From positions 1 through 32,358 of the forward strand of contig CAMCWI010000013.1 of the NCBI GenBank assembly GCA_945882065.1: a DNA stretch of 32,358 nt, in the 5' to 3' direction. The translations under genes and the position numbers were made by a program. Of this stretch, positions 23,184 to 32,228 are shown piece by piece. This DNA is from Akkermansia muciniphila. GTDB taxonomy: Bacteria > Verrucomicrobiota > Verrucomicrobiia > Limisphaerales > JADLHS01. Under the pieces are notes generated by a model, which ran no database searches, was not told the DNA's origin, and worked only from the letters and a program-made list of their open reading frames with translations. Position 1 is the first letter of the stretch; the number at the start of each line of letters is the position of its first letter.

Positions 23184-23954
23184 TTATCCGGCGACCGCCT
23201 GCAGCGGAAAGACGGTCACATCCACACCGCGCGACATGAGGATGTGATCGGGCGGCCGGCCGGTGGGCGAAAAGCCGTTGAGAGTCAGCAAGTGTTCATC
23301 CCACGCCGTCACCTCGGCCCGGCACAGCGGATACGGCTGATGGAAAACCGCGCCGCGTCGGAGACCGCTGGGCGCACTGGAATAAAGCCGGTAGCGCTCG
23401 ACGAGAAAGAACTCCAATGATACGGGCGGCGGCTCAAGCAACGCGGCGCCCGGGGCATACTCAAAGAAACACCGGCGGCCCGACTCGCCCGGGCGCACGG
23501 ACTCGTAGCGAATGACACCGGCTGAAGTGCGGCTCGATGCCATCTTTGCGTGCTCGTAGGGCAGATGGAAAAAGCGGCGGGCAATGGCCACGGCCAATGG
23601 TTGATTCGCATCCAGCGAGTAGAACCAGACACCCGGCACGCCCGCCCGGTCATAGACGTAGGTGCGCAAATTCATTTCCATGAAGTTCGAGATGCTAGGC
23701 ACGGCAGGCAGGAAGCGCGGGCGGATGTTGCGCATGAAGAAAGGCACGACGCCGAGATACGCTTTGCCGCCGAAATTATCCACAAACAATCCGTCCGGCA
23801 GCGTCGCCTGAATCGCAGCGACCGAATACTCCCAGTGCAGGAAGAGTAAATCGCGCCACTCCTGATACATGACGGGATTCCCCACTGGCAGCAACCGCGC
23901 CGCCAGACGCTGAGGCAGGTCGGGAGAGCGCGGGTTAATCTCACTGGATGTCAT
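23184..23954 (-). CDS. DUF2071 (YqjF-like) protein
   Basis: This protein of about 256 residues matches DUF2071. Key segments are LLFLHWEYSVAAIQATLP, VDNFGGKAYLGVVPFFMRN, the SISNFMEMNLRTYV region, GVPGVWFYSLDANQPLAVAI ending at ARRFFHLPYEHAKM, and a C-terminal LVERYRLYS segment. The biochemical role of the family is unknown. The ATG at 23954 was chosen; one at 23966 would add four residues. The gene is divergent from the renalase-like flavoprotein across a 100-bp spacer that probably holds both promoters. The SDR gene follows 67 bp downstream. Proteins of this type often accompany flavoprotein and lipid-modifying genes. Confidence 0.85.
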   Translation of the reverse strand: MTSSEINPRSPDLPQRLAARLLPVGNPVMYQEWRDLLFLHWEYSVAAIQATLPDGLFVDNFGGKAYLGVVPFFMRNIRPRFLPAVPSISNFMEMNLRTYVYDRAGVPGVWFYSLDANQPLAVAIARRFFHLPYEHAKMASSRTSAGVIRYESVRPGESGRRCFFEYAPGAALLEPPPVSLEFFLVERYRLYSSAPSGLRRGAVFHQPYPLCRAEVTAWDEHLLTLNGFSPTGRPPDHILMSRGVDVTVFPLQAVAG

Positions 23955-24054
23955 GCTTGGCAACATTAGCTGAGAAGGCAGGCGCGAACAAATGATCAAA
24001 GATTTCAGCACAAGTCGCGGGCCTGAGTTGCGCCCTGCATGATTTGCAGCAAAC

Positions 24055-25047
24055 ATGAGCCTTGTCATGAACCTACCGGAGCAGAACACGGACGTCCTGG
24101 TCATCGGCGCGGGAATGGCCGGTTTGAGCGCGGCGGCGGAATTGCAACGCGCCGGGCGCCGCGTGCGCGTGCTCGATAAAGGCCGCGGCGTGGGCGGACG
24201 GCTGGCGAGCCGACGCATTGGTGAGGCCAGCTTCGATCATGGGGCGCAATTCATCACGACGCGCGACCCGCGCTTCGCCGCCGCGCTGGCGAGTTGGCGG
24301 CAGACCGGCGTGGTCGAGGAATGGTGTCGTGGTTTCGCGGAAAAGGCCGACGGTCATCCGCGCTGGCGGGGAAAACCCAGCATGAACTCAGTGGCGAAAC
24401 ATCTCGCGCACGGCCTCGAGGTCTTCGTGGAGAAGCAGGTCGTTGCGTTGCATTGCCTGCAAGATCAATGGCGTGCGGAAACCAATACGGGAGAAGTTTA
24501 CTCAGCGAGCGCCGTGGTGCTGACGCCTCCGGTGCCGCAGTCGTTGGCCCTGATGGCAGCGGGCGGATTTGTGCTTCCGCCGGAAATGCACGCCCGCCTG
24601 GCCGCCATTGATTACGAGCGTTGCCTCGCGGTCATGGCCGTGCTCGACGGGCCGTCGCACCTGCCACCGCCCGGCGGTCTCGCGCCCGCCGAGGGACCGA
24701 TCGCCTGGATCGCGGACAATCAGTTGAAGGGCATTTCGGCCGAGCCTGCCGTCACGATCCACGCCACGCACGCCTTCAGCCTGGAGCATTGGGATGGCGA
24801 CCGGCCGGTGAGTGGTCGGCTGCTGCTCGAAGCGGCGGCGGAATGGTTGGGCGCGGGCATCAAGACTTTTCAAGTCCATGGCTGGCGTTACAGCAAACCG
24901 ATGCGGGTGCATGAGCAAGCCTGCGTGATTTTGAATCAGTTTCCGCCGCTGGTGTTGGCCGGCGATGCCTTTGCCGGACCAAAAGTTGAGGGTGCGGCGC
25001 TCTCGGGTTGGGCAGCCGCCGAAGCCATTTTGAAATCCACGACATGA
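24055..25047 (+). CDS. Renalase-like NAD(P)/FAD-dependent oxidoreductase
   Basis: This 330-residue flavoprotein has an N-terminal dinucleotide fold, VLVIGAGMAGLSAAAELQ (about 14-31), then the second FAD motif GRGVGGRLASRR and FDHGAQFITTRDPRF, which mark the renalase-like (COG3380) group. The C terminus closes the FAD site with PPLVLAGDAFAGPKVEGAALSG. Human renalase oxidises isomers of reduced nicotinamide; the bacterial substrate is unknown. Start codons at 24055 and 24067 are both possible, and 24055 is given. A hairpin element and a 133-bp gap separate it from the ABC transporter genes on the same strand. Confidence 0.85.
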   Translation: MSLVMNLPEQNTDVLVIGAGMAGLSAAAELQRAGRRVRVLDKGRGVGGRLASRRIGEASFDHGAQFITTRDPRFAAALASWRQTGVVEEWCRGFAEKADGHPRWRGKPSMNSVAKHLAHGLEVFVEKQVVALHCLQDQWRAETNTGEVYSASAVVLTPPVPQSLALMAAGGFVLPPEMHARLAAIDYERCLAVMAVLDGPSHLPPPGGLAPAEGPIAWIADNQLKGISAEPAVTIHATHAFSLEHWDGDRPVSGRLLLEAAAEWLGAGIKTFQVHGWRYSKPMRVHEQACVILNQFPPLVLAGDAFAGPKVEGAALSGWAAAEAILKSTT

Positions 25048-25120
25048 CGCCCAAAGCCAGCAAAACTTTTCCAACGCAACTGGTGACACCGACAAGTATG
25101 AAGGCACAATCTCATTCACG

Positions 25121-25161
25121 GCTTGATTCTGCGGGGTCGCCGCCCCACGGTGAAATCAAGC
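25121..25161. repeat. Strong hairpin between flavoprotein and ABC genes
   Basis: GCTTGATT (25121-25128) pairs with AATCAAGC (25154-25161), and an inner CTGCGGGG pairs with CCCCACGG (one mismatch, one G-T) around TCGCCG. The 41-bp stem-loop may be a terminator-like element or another dispersed palindrome; it has no T-tract. Confidence 0.6.
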
Positions 25162-25180
25162 AATTCAAACCGTTGCCCGC

Positions 25181-25906
25181 ATGACCACGACTTCGTCACC
25201 CGACCCGCGCTCCAGCCCAACCGGCAACGGCCGGCTGGTGTTGGAGGTTTGCGGCGTTTCGAAATCCTATGCTGGCCGCCCGGTGCTGCAGGACGCATCG
25301 TTTCAACTGCACGCGGGTCAGCGGCTGGCGCTCACCGGCCCTTCCGGCAGCGGCAAGACCACGTTGCTCAATTGCCTGGGCGGGGTGGATCGGCCTGACT
25401 CCGGCTCGATTGTGTTGCACGGCGACGCGCTGGAAAAACTTACCAGCGATCAACTCGCCCGGGTTCGCCGCCAACGGGTCGGCACGGTGTTTCAATTCTT
25501 TCATCTGCTGCCCACGCTGACGGCGTTTGAGAATGTCGAGTTTCCCCTGCAATTGATCGGCGTGCCGCCGGACCAGCGGCGGTTGCGCGTGGAATCGTTG
25601 CTCGAACGCGTCCATCTTACCGCGCGCGCCCAGGCATTTCCCGCGCAGCTTTCCGGCGGCGAAATGCAGCGGGTGGCCATCGCGCGGGCGCTCATCCATC
25701 AACCCGACCTCATTCTCGCGGACGAACCGACCGGCAATTTGGATTCGGCCAACGGCGAGAACATCCTCGCACTCCTGCACGATCTCACCGAAGAAACGCA
25801 CACGGCGTTGGTGCTCGTCACCCACAGCCTGGAAGCGACCCGCATTTGTCATCGCACGATCCATTTGCGCGACGGCGCGGTGGTCTCGGAGACGGTGCGT
25901 TCCTGA
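25181..25906 (+). CDS. ABC transporter ATP-binding protein (LolD/AttE-like)
   Basis: This 241-residue ATPase has Walker A GPSGSGKTT (about 53-61), the Q-loop in VFQFFHLLPTLTAFENVEFP, signature LSGGEMQRVAIARAL, Walker B LILADEPTGNLDS and the switch histidine in VLVTHS. The sequence is of the MacB/LolD type that works with FtsX-like permeases to move lipids, lipoproteins or peptides by pulling on periplasmic domains. The permease gene starts 4 bp downstream and a secreted lipocalin-like protein follows. This is the gene order of the AttE-AttF-AttG-AttH systems. The substrate is not known. Confidence 0.93.
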   Translation: MTTTSSPDPRSSPTGNGRLVLEVCGVSKSYAGRPVLQDASFQLHAGQRLALTGPSGSGKTTLLNCLGGVDRPDSGSIVLHGDALEKLTSDQLARVRRQRVGTVFQFFHLLPTLTAFENVEFPLQLIGVPPDQRRLRVESLLERVHLTARAQAFPAQLSGGEMQRVAIARALIHQPDLILADEPTGNLDSANGENILALLHDLTEETHTALVLVTHSLEATRICHRTIHLRDGAVVSETVRS

Positions 25907-25910
25907 TTGC

Positions 25911-28565
25911 ATGGATGCTCTGTCTGCCAGCGGCTTGACGGCCACCCTGCTGCGAAAGTTCGCGCTGCGGCATTGGCGGGCCGCGCCCCGGCAGTCCGCG
26001 CTGTTGGTTCTTATCCTGGCGCTCGGCATCGCGGTCTTCTTTTCCATCCGCCTGGCGAATCGCGCGGCGCTGGCCAGTTTTCAAAACTTCACCGACCTGA
26101 TCACGCAAGAGAGCGATTGGTTGATTACCGCGCCAGCGGGTCTGCTGCCGGAATCATTGTTGCCGGAATTGCGGGAGCGATTGAACCCGCAGCCGGTCAG
26201 TATCATCCCTGTCTTCGAGACCACGGCGGCCCGCCCGCAAACCGACCCGGACGAAGCCATCGGGTCACGCGAGACTTTCCAATTGCTCGGGGTGGACCTG
26301 ATTGGCGTACAAAATCTCGCGGCCCGACGCGTTCAGGATCGTTCGTGGTTTGGGCAGGCCGACGCTGCCGCATCGACGGCGGGCAGCGCGGAAAGTTTTT
26401 GGCAAATCTTCCGCAACCCGCACGCGGTTTTCATCAGCGCGGCTCTGGCGGCGCGTGACCAACTCAAACTGGGCGACTCGTTGACCCTGGTGGTGAACGA
26501 AAAAATCGTGACGCTCGAAGTGGCGGGCATTATTCCGGCCACCGCGGAAGGCCCGCGTGCTCCGGCCACGCTGCTGGTCATGGACCTGCCGGCGCTCCAG
26601 AAGCTTACCGGTCAGGCAGGCTCGCTCAGCCGGATTGAATTTGTCGTGGAAGAAGGCCCGGAGGTCGAAGCGCAGCGCGCCCGGCTACGCGCACAATTGG
26701 AGAGCTGGAGCGAGGAGCGCTGGCTCGTCTCCTCGCCCGCAGATCGTCGGGCGAGCGCGGCCACGATGACCCGGGCCTTTCGGGTCAACCTCACCATTCT
26801 CTCGCTGATCGCCTTGCTGGTGGGCCTCTATCTCATCTTTCAGGCGCTGGACGGCGCGGTCGTCCGGCGGCGGGAAGAGATCGGAATTCTGCGGTCATTG
26901 GGTGTCGAGGAATATCTGATCCGGCGCGTGTGGTTGCTGGAGGCGGCGTTGTTGGGGCTGGCGGGTGGAGCGCTCGGTGCGGTGCTCGGTTGGGCCGGCG
27001 CGCAGTTTTCGGTGCGACTGGTGGGCCGCACGGTGAACGCGCTTTATTACTCAACCAGCGTTGACGCCGCGCGACTTGAATGGGGCGAACTGGTGGCGGC
27101 GCTTTTACTGGCGGTGGCCACCAGTCTCCTGGCCGGTTGGCTTCCGGCGCGCGCCGCCGCGCGAACGCCGCCGGCGCAGATTCTCGTCCGCCATGCGCTC
27201 GCGCCGCCGGGCCTGCAATTCTGGCGCAAGGAATGGCTGGGCGCGCTGCTGGTCCTGGCGGGATTTGCTCTGGTGTGGCTGCCGCCCCTGCGTTTTGCAG
27301 GTGGGGTGCGCTTCCCGTTGGCGGGCTATTTCGCCGGGCTGGGTTGGATCATCGGCGGCGGCATCCTGAGCGGGGCGACCCTGCGCGCGCTGGCTCGGTT
27401 GGCCCGGCCGTTGGGGCGCTGGTTGATTCCGGTGAAGATCGCCGCCGGTCACCTGGTTCAACCATCGGGTCGGCATCGGCTCGCGGTGGCAGGATTGGTC
27501 TGCGCCATCGCCATGACGGCGGGCATGACGATTCTGGTCGCGAGCTTTGATACCACCATGCGCGGTTGGGTCGAACGGACCTTCCAGGCGGACCTCTACA
27601 TTTCCAGCAGCGGCGCGCATAGTGCCGCGACGGAAAACCGCATTTCACCGGACACCTGGAAAAGCATTCTCGCGCACCCCGCCGTCGCCGACGTGAACCT
27701 GGTGCAGACGTGCGATGTGCAACTCCCGGCAGGGAAGACGATGCTGTCCGGCGCGGAGCTGGAGGTGATGCAGCGGCGAACGGCCGTGCCCTGGATGCAA
27801 CCGCCGCTTGCGGACGACGTTTTCGTTTTCGAAAAAAATGCCACGCTCGCGCTGGTCAGCGAAAGTTTCAGCGAACGGTTTTCGCTGCGGCGAGGGGACG
27901 CATTCACGCTGCCGACACCGCAGGGCAAAAAGGAACTCACGATTGCCGGCGTCTTCTCCGATTACGGAAACGAACGCGGCTCGATTCTGGTGGAGCGACG
28001 GCATTTCGCGGCGTGGTTTCAAAACGAACAGGTGTCGGGCCTGATGGTTTTTCTCCAAGCTGGCTTCGCGGCGGAGTCGCTGCGGGCGGAATGGTTGGCG
28101 CGCCATCCCGGACTGCGGGTCTTCAGCAACGCCCAATTGCGCGTGGAGATTCTCCGCATCTTCCGGCAAACCTTCGCGATCACTTACGCGCTCGAAGTCA
28201 TCGGCGTGCTGGTGGCCGTGATCGGACTGGGCCTGACCCTGGTGAGCGTGCTGCTGGAACGGCGGGCGGAACTGACGACGCTCCGCGCCCTCGGTCTGAA
28301 TCGCGGCGAGATCGCCCAGGCCACTGCCTGCGAAGGGCTGGTCCTGGCCGTCGCGGGAGTCGCCGTGGGCGTGGCCGTGAGTCTGGCGCTGGGGTGGATG
28401 CTCATTTTTGTGATCAACAAACAAACCTTCGGCTGGACGCTGGGTTTCGACGTGCCGTGGCTGCAAATCGCAGGGCTCGCGTTCCTAGTGATCAGCGCCG
28501 GTACCGGCGTGGCCTACGGTGTGGGCCGGTGGGGCGCGACGCTCCCGGCGGATCAGGAGGAATAG
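25911..28565 (+). CDS. ABC transporter permease with two FtsX-like halves
   Basis: This 884-residue inner-membrane protein has about ten membrane helices. One helix (about 25-45) is followed by a large periplasmic domain (about 50-290). A first FtsX-type helix group (about 293-415) contains RREEIGILRSLGVEEYLIRR and more helices lie around 440-480. A second helix at about 523-545 and a second periplasmic domain come next. A last FtsX group (about 745-870) contains ERRAELTTLRALGLNRGEIAQ. The two RxLG coupling motifs suggest that both halves contact the ATPase, so one polypeptide could do the work of two permeases (AttF and AttG). The ATPase lies 4 bp upstream and the lipocalin-like gene 3 bp downstream. 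Confidence 0.92.
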   Translation: MDALSASGLTATLLRKFALRHWRAAPRQSALLVLILALGIAVFFSIRLANRAALASFQNFTDLITQESDWLITAPAGLLPESLLPELRERLNPQPVSIIPVFETTAARPQTDPDEAIGSRETFQLLGVDLIGVQNLAARRVQDRSWFGQADAAASTAGSAESFWQIFRNPHAVFISAALAARDQLKLGDSLTLVVNEKIVTLEVAGIIPATAEGPRAPATLLVMDLPALQKLTGQAGSLSRIEFVVEEGPEVEAQRARLRAQLESWSEERWLVSSPADRRASAATMTRAFRVNLTILSLIALLVGLYLIFQALDGAVVRRREEIGILRSLGVEEYLIRRVWLLEAALLGLAGGALGAVLGWAGAQFSVRLVGRTVNALYYSTSVDAARLEWGELVAALLLAVATSLLAGWLPARAAARTPPAQILVRHALAPPGLQFWRKEWLGALLVLAGFALVWLPPLRFAGGVRFPLAGYFAGLGWIIGGGILSGATLRALARLARPLGRWLIPVKIAAGHLVQPSGRHRLAVAGLVCAIAMTAGMTILVASFDTTMRGWVERTFQADLYISSSGAHSAATENRISPDTWKSILAHPAVADVNLVQTCDVQLPAGKTMLSGAELEVMQRRTAVPWMQPPLADDVFVFEKNATLALVSESFSERFSLRRGDAFTLPTPQGKKELTIAGVFSDYGNERGSILVERRHFAAWFQNEQVSGLMVFLQAGFAAESLRAEWLARHPGLRVFSNAQLRVEILRIFRQTFAITYALEVIGVLVAVIGLGLTLVSVLLERRAELTTLRALGLNRGEIAQATACEGLVLAVAGVAVGVAVSLALGWMLIFVINKQTFGWTLGFDVPWLQIAGLAFLVISAGTGVAYGVGRWGATLPADQEE

Positions 28566-28568
28566 ACC

Positions 28569-29762
28569 ATGAGATCGACTCCAACATTCCGGCGATGGAG
28601 ACGGATGCATTTTTGCCGCGCGCCGATTCTGGCAGCGGCGGTTTTAAGCGTGGTCATGCTATTGCCCGCCGCCGAATTTCAGCCCCCGTTAAAAACAACC
28701 GATGGCTTCGCAGTGCCGCAACCGGGGCGGCGCTTTGAGTTCCCGCGCGATCACGGCAGCCATCCCGAGTTCAAGATCGAGTGGTGGTACGTGACGGGAC
28801 ATTTGTTCGGCGAACAAGATCGTCGCTTCGGTTTTCAGGCAACCTTCTTCCGCCGCGCCGGTCCACCGCCAACCAATGAAAGCGCGATCACAGCCACTTC
28901 CGCAGCCTTCGGCAATGACGAGTTGCATCTCGCGCACATGGCGCTGCTGGATGTGCAGGGCGGGCGGTTCATCCACGAAGAGCGGCTGAACCGTGCGGGC
29001 TGGGATGCCGGGTCGAGCACGAACACGCTGGCGGTGTGGAACGGCAATTGGTTTTTGCGCTTGGGCACGAACGCCAACGGCGCTTTGTCCATGCAGGGTT
29101 CGATTCGCGGTGAAGCCAACTTTTCGCTCGCGCTCACCCCGACCAAGCCACTCGTCGTCTTTGGTGAGAATGGCGTTTCCCGGAAAGGCGCTTCCCCGAC
29201 GGCCTCGAGTCACTACCTGACGTTCTCGCGACTGGCGGTGGCCGGCGAGGTGACGCTGGAGGGCCGGAAGCAATCGGTCCGCGGGGCGGCGTGGATGGAT
29301 CACGAGATCAGCAGCAGTCAACTGGATGACGATCAGGCGGGTTGGGATTGGGCCAGTCTGCAACTCAACGATGGCCGGGAAATCATGGCGTATCGGTTGC
29401 GCAAAAAGGACGGACGCACCGACCCGTTCTCTCAACTGGCCTGGGTAAATACGCAGGGGGTCGTCACGAATTTCAACAGCACGCAATTCTCCTGGACGAC
29501 GGTGCGGACGTGGAAAAGCCCCGTCACGGGCGGCATTTATCCGGTGACTGTGAAGCTGGCCACGACCGATCCCGCCAGCGGACGACCCGTAACGTTCACG
29601 CTGGAGCCGATTGTTTTGCGGCAGGAGTTGACTGGCGGGCTGGGGGGCATTCCGTATTGGGAAGGTGCCTGCCATGTGCTCAACGAGCAGGGCGCAAACG
29701 TCGGCTCCGCTTACCTGGAACTGACGGGCTACGTCGGGAGTCTGGCGGATCGTTTCAAATAA
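28569..29762 (+). CDS. AttH/CrtC-like secreted lipocalin-domain protein
   Basis: This 397-residue protein has an N-terminal signal or membrane anchor (hydrophobic at about 17-34). The family's opening motif follows: FPRDHGSHPEFKIEWWYVTG, then HLFGEQDRRFGFQATFFRR. Two lipocalin-like beta-barrels follow, with AWMDHEISSSQLDDDQAGWD and WASLQLNDGREIMAYRLR in the second half. Relatives are AttH of Agrobacterium and carotenoid 1,2-hydratase (CrtC). The first is linked to ABC export, and the second adds water to carotenoids. No carotenoid synthesis genes are present, and the tight coupling to the ABC genes (3 bp) favours the AttH-type role. The ligand is probably a lipid, by inference only. Confidence 0.88.
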   Translation: MRSTPTFRRWRRMHFCRAPILAAAVLSVVMLLPAAEFQPPLKTTDGFAVPQPGRRFEFPRDHGSHPEFKIEWWYVTGHLFGEQDRRFGFQATFFRRAGPPPTNESAITATSAAFGNDELHLAHMALLDVQGGRFIHEERLNRAGWDAGSSTNTLAVWNGNWFLRLGTNANGALSMQGSIRGEANFSLALTPTKPLVVFGENGVSRKGASPTASSHYLTFSRLAVAGEVTLEGRKQSVRGAAWMDHEISSSQLDDDQAGWDWASLQLNDGREIMAYRLRKKDGRTDPFSQLAWVNTQGVVTNFNSTQFSWTTVRTWKSPVTGGIYPVTVKLATTDPASGRPVTFTLEPIVLRQELTGGLGGIPYWEGACHVLNEQGANVGSAYLELTGYVGSLADRFK

Positions 29763-29803
29763 AAGCGGTGAGGCGACCTTGAAACCCATCCCGAAGATGC
29801 GCA

Positions 29804-30022
29804 GTGGAAAAAAAACAACAATTGCCGGCGAAGCTCTATGCCCACTGCAGTCGTCCAGTCATCCGCCTCGCTCTGATCGATCGTCCCGAGGATCTCCGCG
29901 TTCGCCCGTTCGCCACCGGCGGGTTCTTTCAGTTCTGGGAGCGACTCCGTAAGACACTCGTTGCAAATTCAACCGGAAACGGTTTCGCGGAACAACAAAC
30001 TCTGATTGAATTTCGCCCATGA
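29804..30022 (+). CDS. Possible small hypothetical protein
   Basis: A 72-residue frame starts at GTG 29804 and ends with a TGA that overlaps the ATG of the next gene by four bases (ATGA), a typical operon junction. Third codon positions are mostly G or C, as in real neighbours. I recognise no domain; the sequence is basic and contains RRLRKTL-like stretches. The alternative is that 29763-30018 is simply non-coding. It also contains a short palindrome AACCG-GAAA-CGGTT at 29971-29984. Confidence 0.3.
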   Translation: MEKKQQLPAKLYAHCSRPVIRLALIDRPEDLRVRPFATGGFFQFWERLRKTLVANSTGNGFAEQQTLIEFRP

Positions 30023-31266
30023 GCGCGGTGGAGAAAAAAGTGCTGATCTTGGGCGGCGGACTGGCCGGTCTGGCTTGTGCCCTCCGCCTGCAGGCAGCCG
30101 GCGCCCGGCCCCTCATCTTCGAGCGAAGCGACGGCGTTGGCGGCCGGGTGAGGACCGATCAGCTGGATGGATTTCTGCTGGACCGTGGTTTTCAGGTGTT
30201 TCTCGATGCCTACCCTGAAGCGGGCGATCTCCTGGATAAGGAAAGCCTCGATCTGCGGGCCTTCAGACCCGGTGCGCTGATCTACCGGACTTCCGGCAGG
30301 GTGCGGATGATGGATGTTTTCCGCGAACCGCGTCACCTCCTGGAAAGCGCCCTCGCGCCGGTTGGCTCGTTGGCGGACAAACTGCGAGTGGCCAGACTGA
30401 GGTGGCGCTTGATGCGTCTGACCACCGAAGAAATCGCCGGGCATGAAGACATGACCACGGAGAGTTATCTCAGGTACGCGGGATTTTCTCCAGCGATGAT
30501 TGATGGGTTTTTCCGCTCGTTCTACGGGGGTATTTTTCTCGAACGGGAACTCCAGACCTCGAGCCGGATGTTCGAATTCACCTTCAAGATGTTTTCGCAG
30601 GGAAGCGCCACTCTGCCGTCGAGAGGGATGGGGGAAATTCCCCGCCAGTTGGCTTCCCGCCTCCCTCCGGGCACGATCCGCCTCGGCGCGCAGGTCACGC
30701 GAATCCAGCCGGGAAGCATCACCCTTGAATCCGGCGAGCAATTCCGAGGCGATGCCGTGGTCGTTGCCACGGATGCGACGACTGCGGCAGGATTGGTATC
30801 TGCCGGAGGGATTGACGGGCCCGTTTGGCGGTCAGTGACCTGTTTGTATTTCGCCGCCGCTCGCTCGCCCCTTTGCGAGTCGATCATCGCTCTCAATGGC
30901 ACGGGCTGCGGCTTGGTGAACAACGTATGCGTTCCGTCCGATCTCGCGCCGGCCTATGCGCCGCCCGGCCGGGCGCTCGTCTCCGTTAGCGTTCTGGGAA
31001 CAGTGGATTCAGCCGACCTGGAATCGCGGGTCTTGGCCGAGCTTGAGGCCTGGTTCGGCGGCGCGGTGCGCGAATGGCGACACCTCCGCACCTATCGGAT
31101 CGAGCGGGCGCTTCCCCGGCAGGAGCCCGGCAACGGATTCACCGGGCCGGGTTTTCGCCAGGCAGCGGGCGTTTACGTCTGCGGCGATCATCTTTGGAGC
31201 GCATCCATCGAAGGCGCAATTATCTCGGGCCTGAGGACAGCGGATGCGATCCTGAAGCCATCATGA
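30019..31266 (+). CDS. FAD-dependent amine-oxidase/desaturase-like protein
   Basis: This 415-residue flavoprotein has the dinucleotide fold VLILGGGLAGLACALRL (about 8-24) and the second motif SDGVGGRVRTD. A central substrate domain (about 90-290) contains YAGFSPAMIDGFFRSFYGG. A C-terminal FAD segment, GVYVCGDHLWSASIEGAIISG, closes the fold. The fold is that of protoporphyrinogen oxidase, phytoene desaturase and amine oxidases; the exact substrate is unclear. It is distinct from the renalase-like gene at 24055. The last gene of the pair overlaps it by four bases (ATGA), so the SRPBCC protein is translated with it, which suggests a shared lipophilic substrate. Confidence 0.88.
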   Translation: MSAVEKKVLILGGGLAGLACALRLQAAGARPLIFERSDGVGGRVRTDQLDGFLLDRGFQVFLDAYPEAGDLLDKESLDLRAFRPGALIYRTSGRVRMMDVFREPRHLLESALAPVGSLADKLRVARLRWRLMRLTTEEIAGHEDMTTESYLRYAGFSPAMIDGFFRSFYGGIFLERELQTSSRMFEFTFKMFSQGSATLPSRGMGEIPRQLASRLPPGTIRLGAQVTRIQPGSITLESGEQFRGDAVVVATDATTAAGLVSAGGIDGPVWRSVTCLYFAAARSPLCESIIALNGTGCGLVNNVCVPSDLAPAYAPPGRALVSVSVLGTVDSADLESRVLAELEAWFGGAVREWRHLRTYRIERALPRQEPGNGFTGPGFRQAAGVYVCGDHLWSASIEGAIISGLRTADAILKPS

Positions 31267-31733
31267 AACTCCCAATGCCATCGATCTTCCATGCCAGCAC
31301 CCCGCTCCGCGCCAGCGTGGAGACCATGTTTGAATTCCACAGCAATCCGCGCAATTTACCCGAGGTCATGCCCCCGACCTTGAAACTGGTGAGCCTCAAA
31401 ACGGATGGTCCGGCCCAGGAGGGGCGCATGATCGAACTGCATTGCCGTGATTGGTGGATTATCCCGATGCACTGGACCTGTCGCTGGAAGACCGTGCAAG
31501 CACCCGATCTGCTGGTGGATGAGATCGTGGAAGGTCCATTCACCTTGTTCATTCACGAGCACCGCTTCGAGCGACGAGGGCCCGCCGAATGCATCATGCA
31601 TGACAGAGTCACCTATCAGTGGGGACGCGCCTGGTGGGGCCGACTCGTTTCCGAGACCGGCGTGAGGGTCTATCTGAAATTGCTTTTCAAATACCGCCAT
31701 CATCGCACCCGGAAATGGGCGATGACGAAGTGA
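31263..31733 (+). CDS. SRPBCC-family ligand-binding protein
   Basis: This 156-residue protein has the helix-grip fold of polyketide cyclase/START-like proteins. The N-terminal strand FHASTPLRASVETMFEFHSN, then NLPEVMPP, the central WWIIPMHWTCRWKTVQ and the late DRVTYQWGRAWWGRLVSET segments are characteristic. Such proteins hold hydrophobic molecules, and relatives often lie beside flavoprotein, SDR and photolyase genes. The ATG at 31263 overlaps the stop of the preceding flavoprotein gene by four bases; an in-frame extension to 31074 lies wholly inside that gene. Translation coupling suggests the two proteins work together. Confidence 0.88.
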   Translation: MKLPMPSIFHASTPLRASVETMFEFHSNPRNLPEVMPPTLKLVSLKTDGPAQEGRMIELHCRDWWIIPMHWTCRWKTVQAPDLLVDEIVEGPFTLFIHEHRFERRGPAECIMHDRVTYQWGRAWWGRLVSETGVRVYLKLLFKYRHHRTRKWAMTK

Positions 31734-31770
31734 CGGCGGCAGTAACCCACCCTGACCGAATACCGGGTGG

Positions 31771-32100
31771 TCAGAATGCTGCCAGACAGAGGTAGGCATT
31801 CAGCACCAGATAGAACAGTGCCGGGGTCGTTTGCAGGAAAGTATCTTTGATTTTAATCCGGACGCCCACCGCGACCAGCATCATCAGGGCGAGGCCAGCC
31901 GCCGCCGCGCGCCCCAGCCACGGTTGGCCCAGGCCAGCCAGCAAACCCAGCGCTGCGCAAAACTGCAATCCTCCGATCAGTGCGCGCTGCGAACCAAAGC
32001 CATAGCGTGCGAACTCCCGTTTTAGGGAGTCGGAGAGAAAGCACGCCGCGCCGTATCCAAGGAAGGAAATGGCCGAGCAAAGAATCAGAGCGACGTTCAA
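31771..32100 (-). CDS. DoxX-like membrane protein
   Basis: This 109-residue protein has four hydrophobic helices (about 1-20, 40-58, 64-82 and 92-109). The pattern QRALIGGLQFCAALGLLAG, the loop VRIKIKDTF and the terminal LFYLVLNAYLCLAAF resemble DoxX-family quinone-related membrane proteins. It is convergent with the SRPBCC gene. A short hairpin (CCACCC 31747-31752 with GGGTGG 31765-31770) lies between the two genes and may act as a terminator. The function is unproven. Many such small proteins accompany oxidoreductases in stress-related clusters. Confidence 0.75.
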   Translation of the reverse strand: MNVALILCSAISFLGYGAACFLSDSLKREFARYGFGSQRALIGGLQFCAALGLLAGLGQPWLGRAAAAGLALMMLVAVGVRIKIKDTFLQTTPALFYLVLNAYLCLAAF

Positions 32101-32228
32101 GAGTGAAAGTATAGAGCGTGAATCCGACTGCGCAAACTTCGTTCGTCAGAACTACCTGCTGCTAAGGGTGAAACTTGCATTTTTTACAGTCACGTCCTGT
32201 CACCACACCCGCCAAAAACCATTCAATT

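Noticed and set aside
27645-28466. 273-residue frame opposite the ABC permease
   Set aside because: Antisense shadow, rich in His, Gln and Arg, with no recognisable fold.
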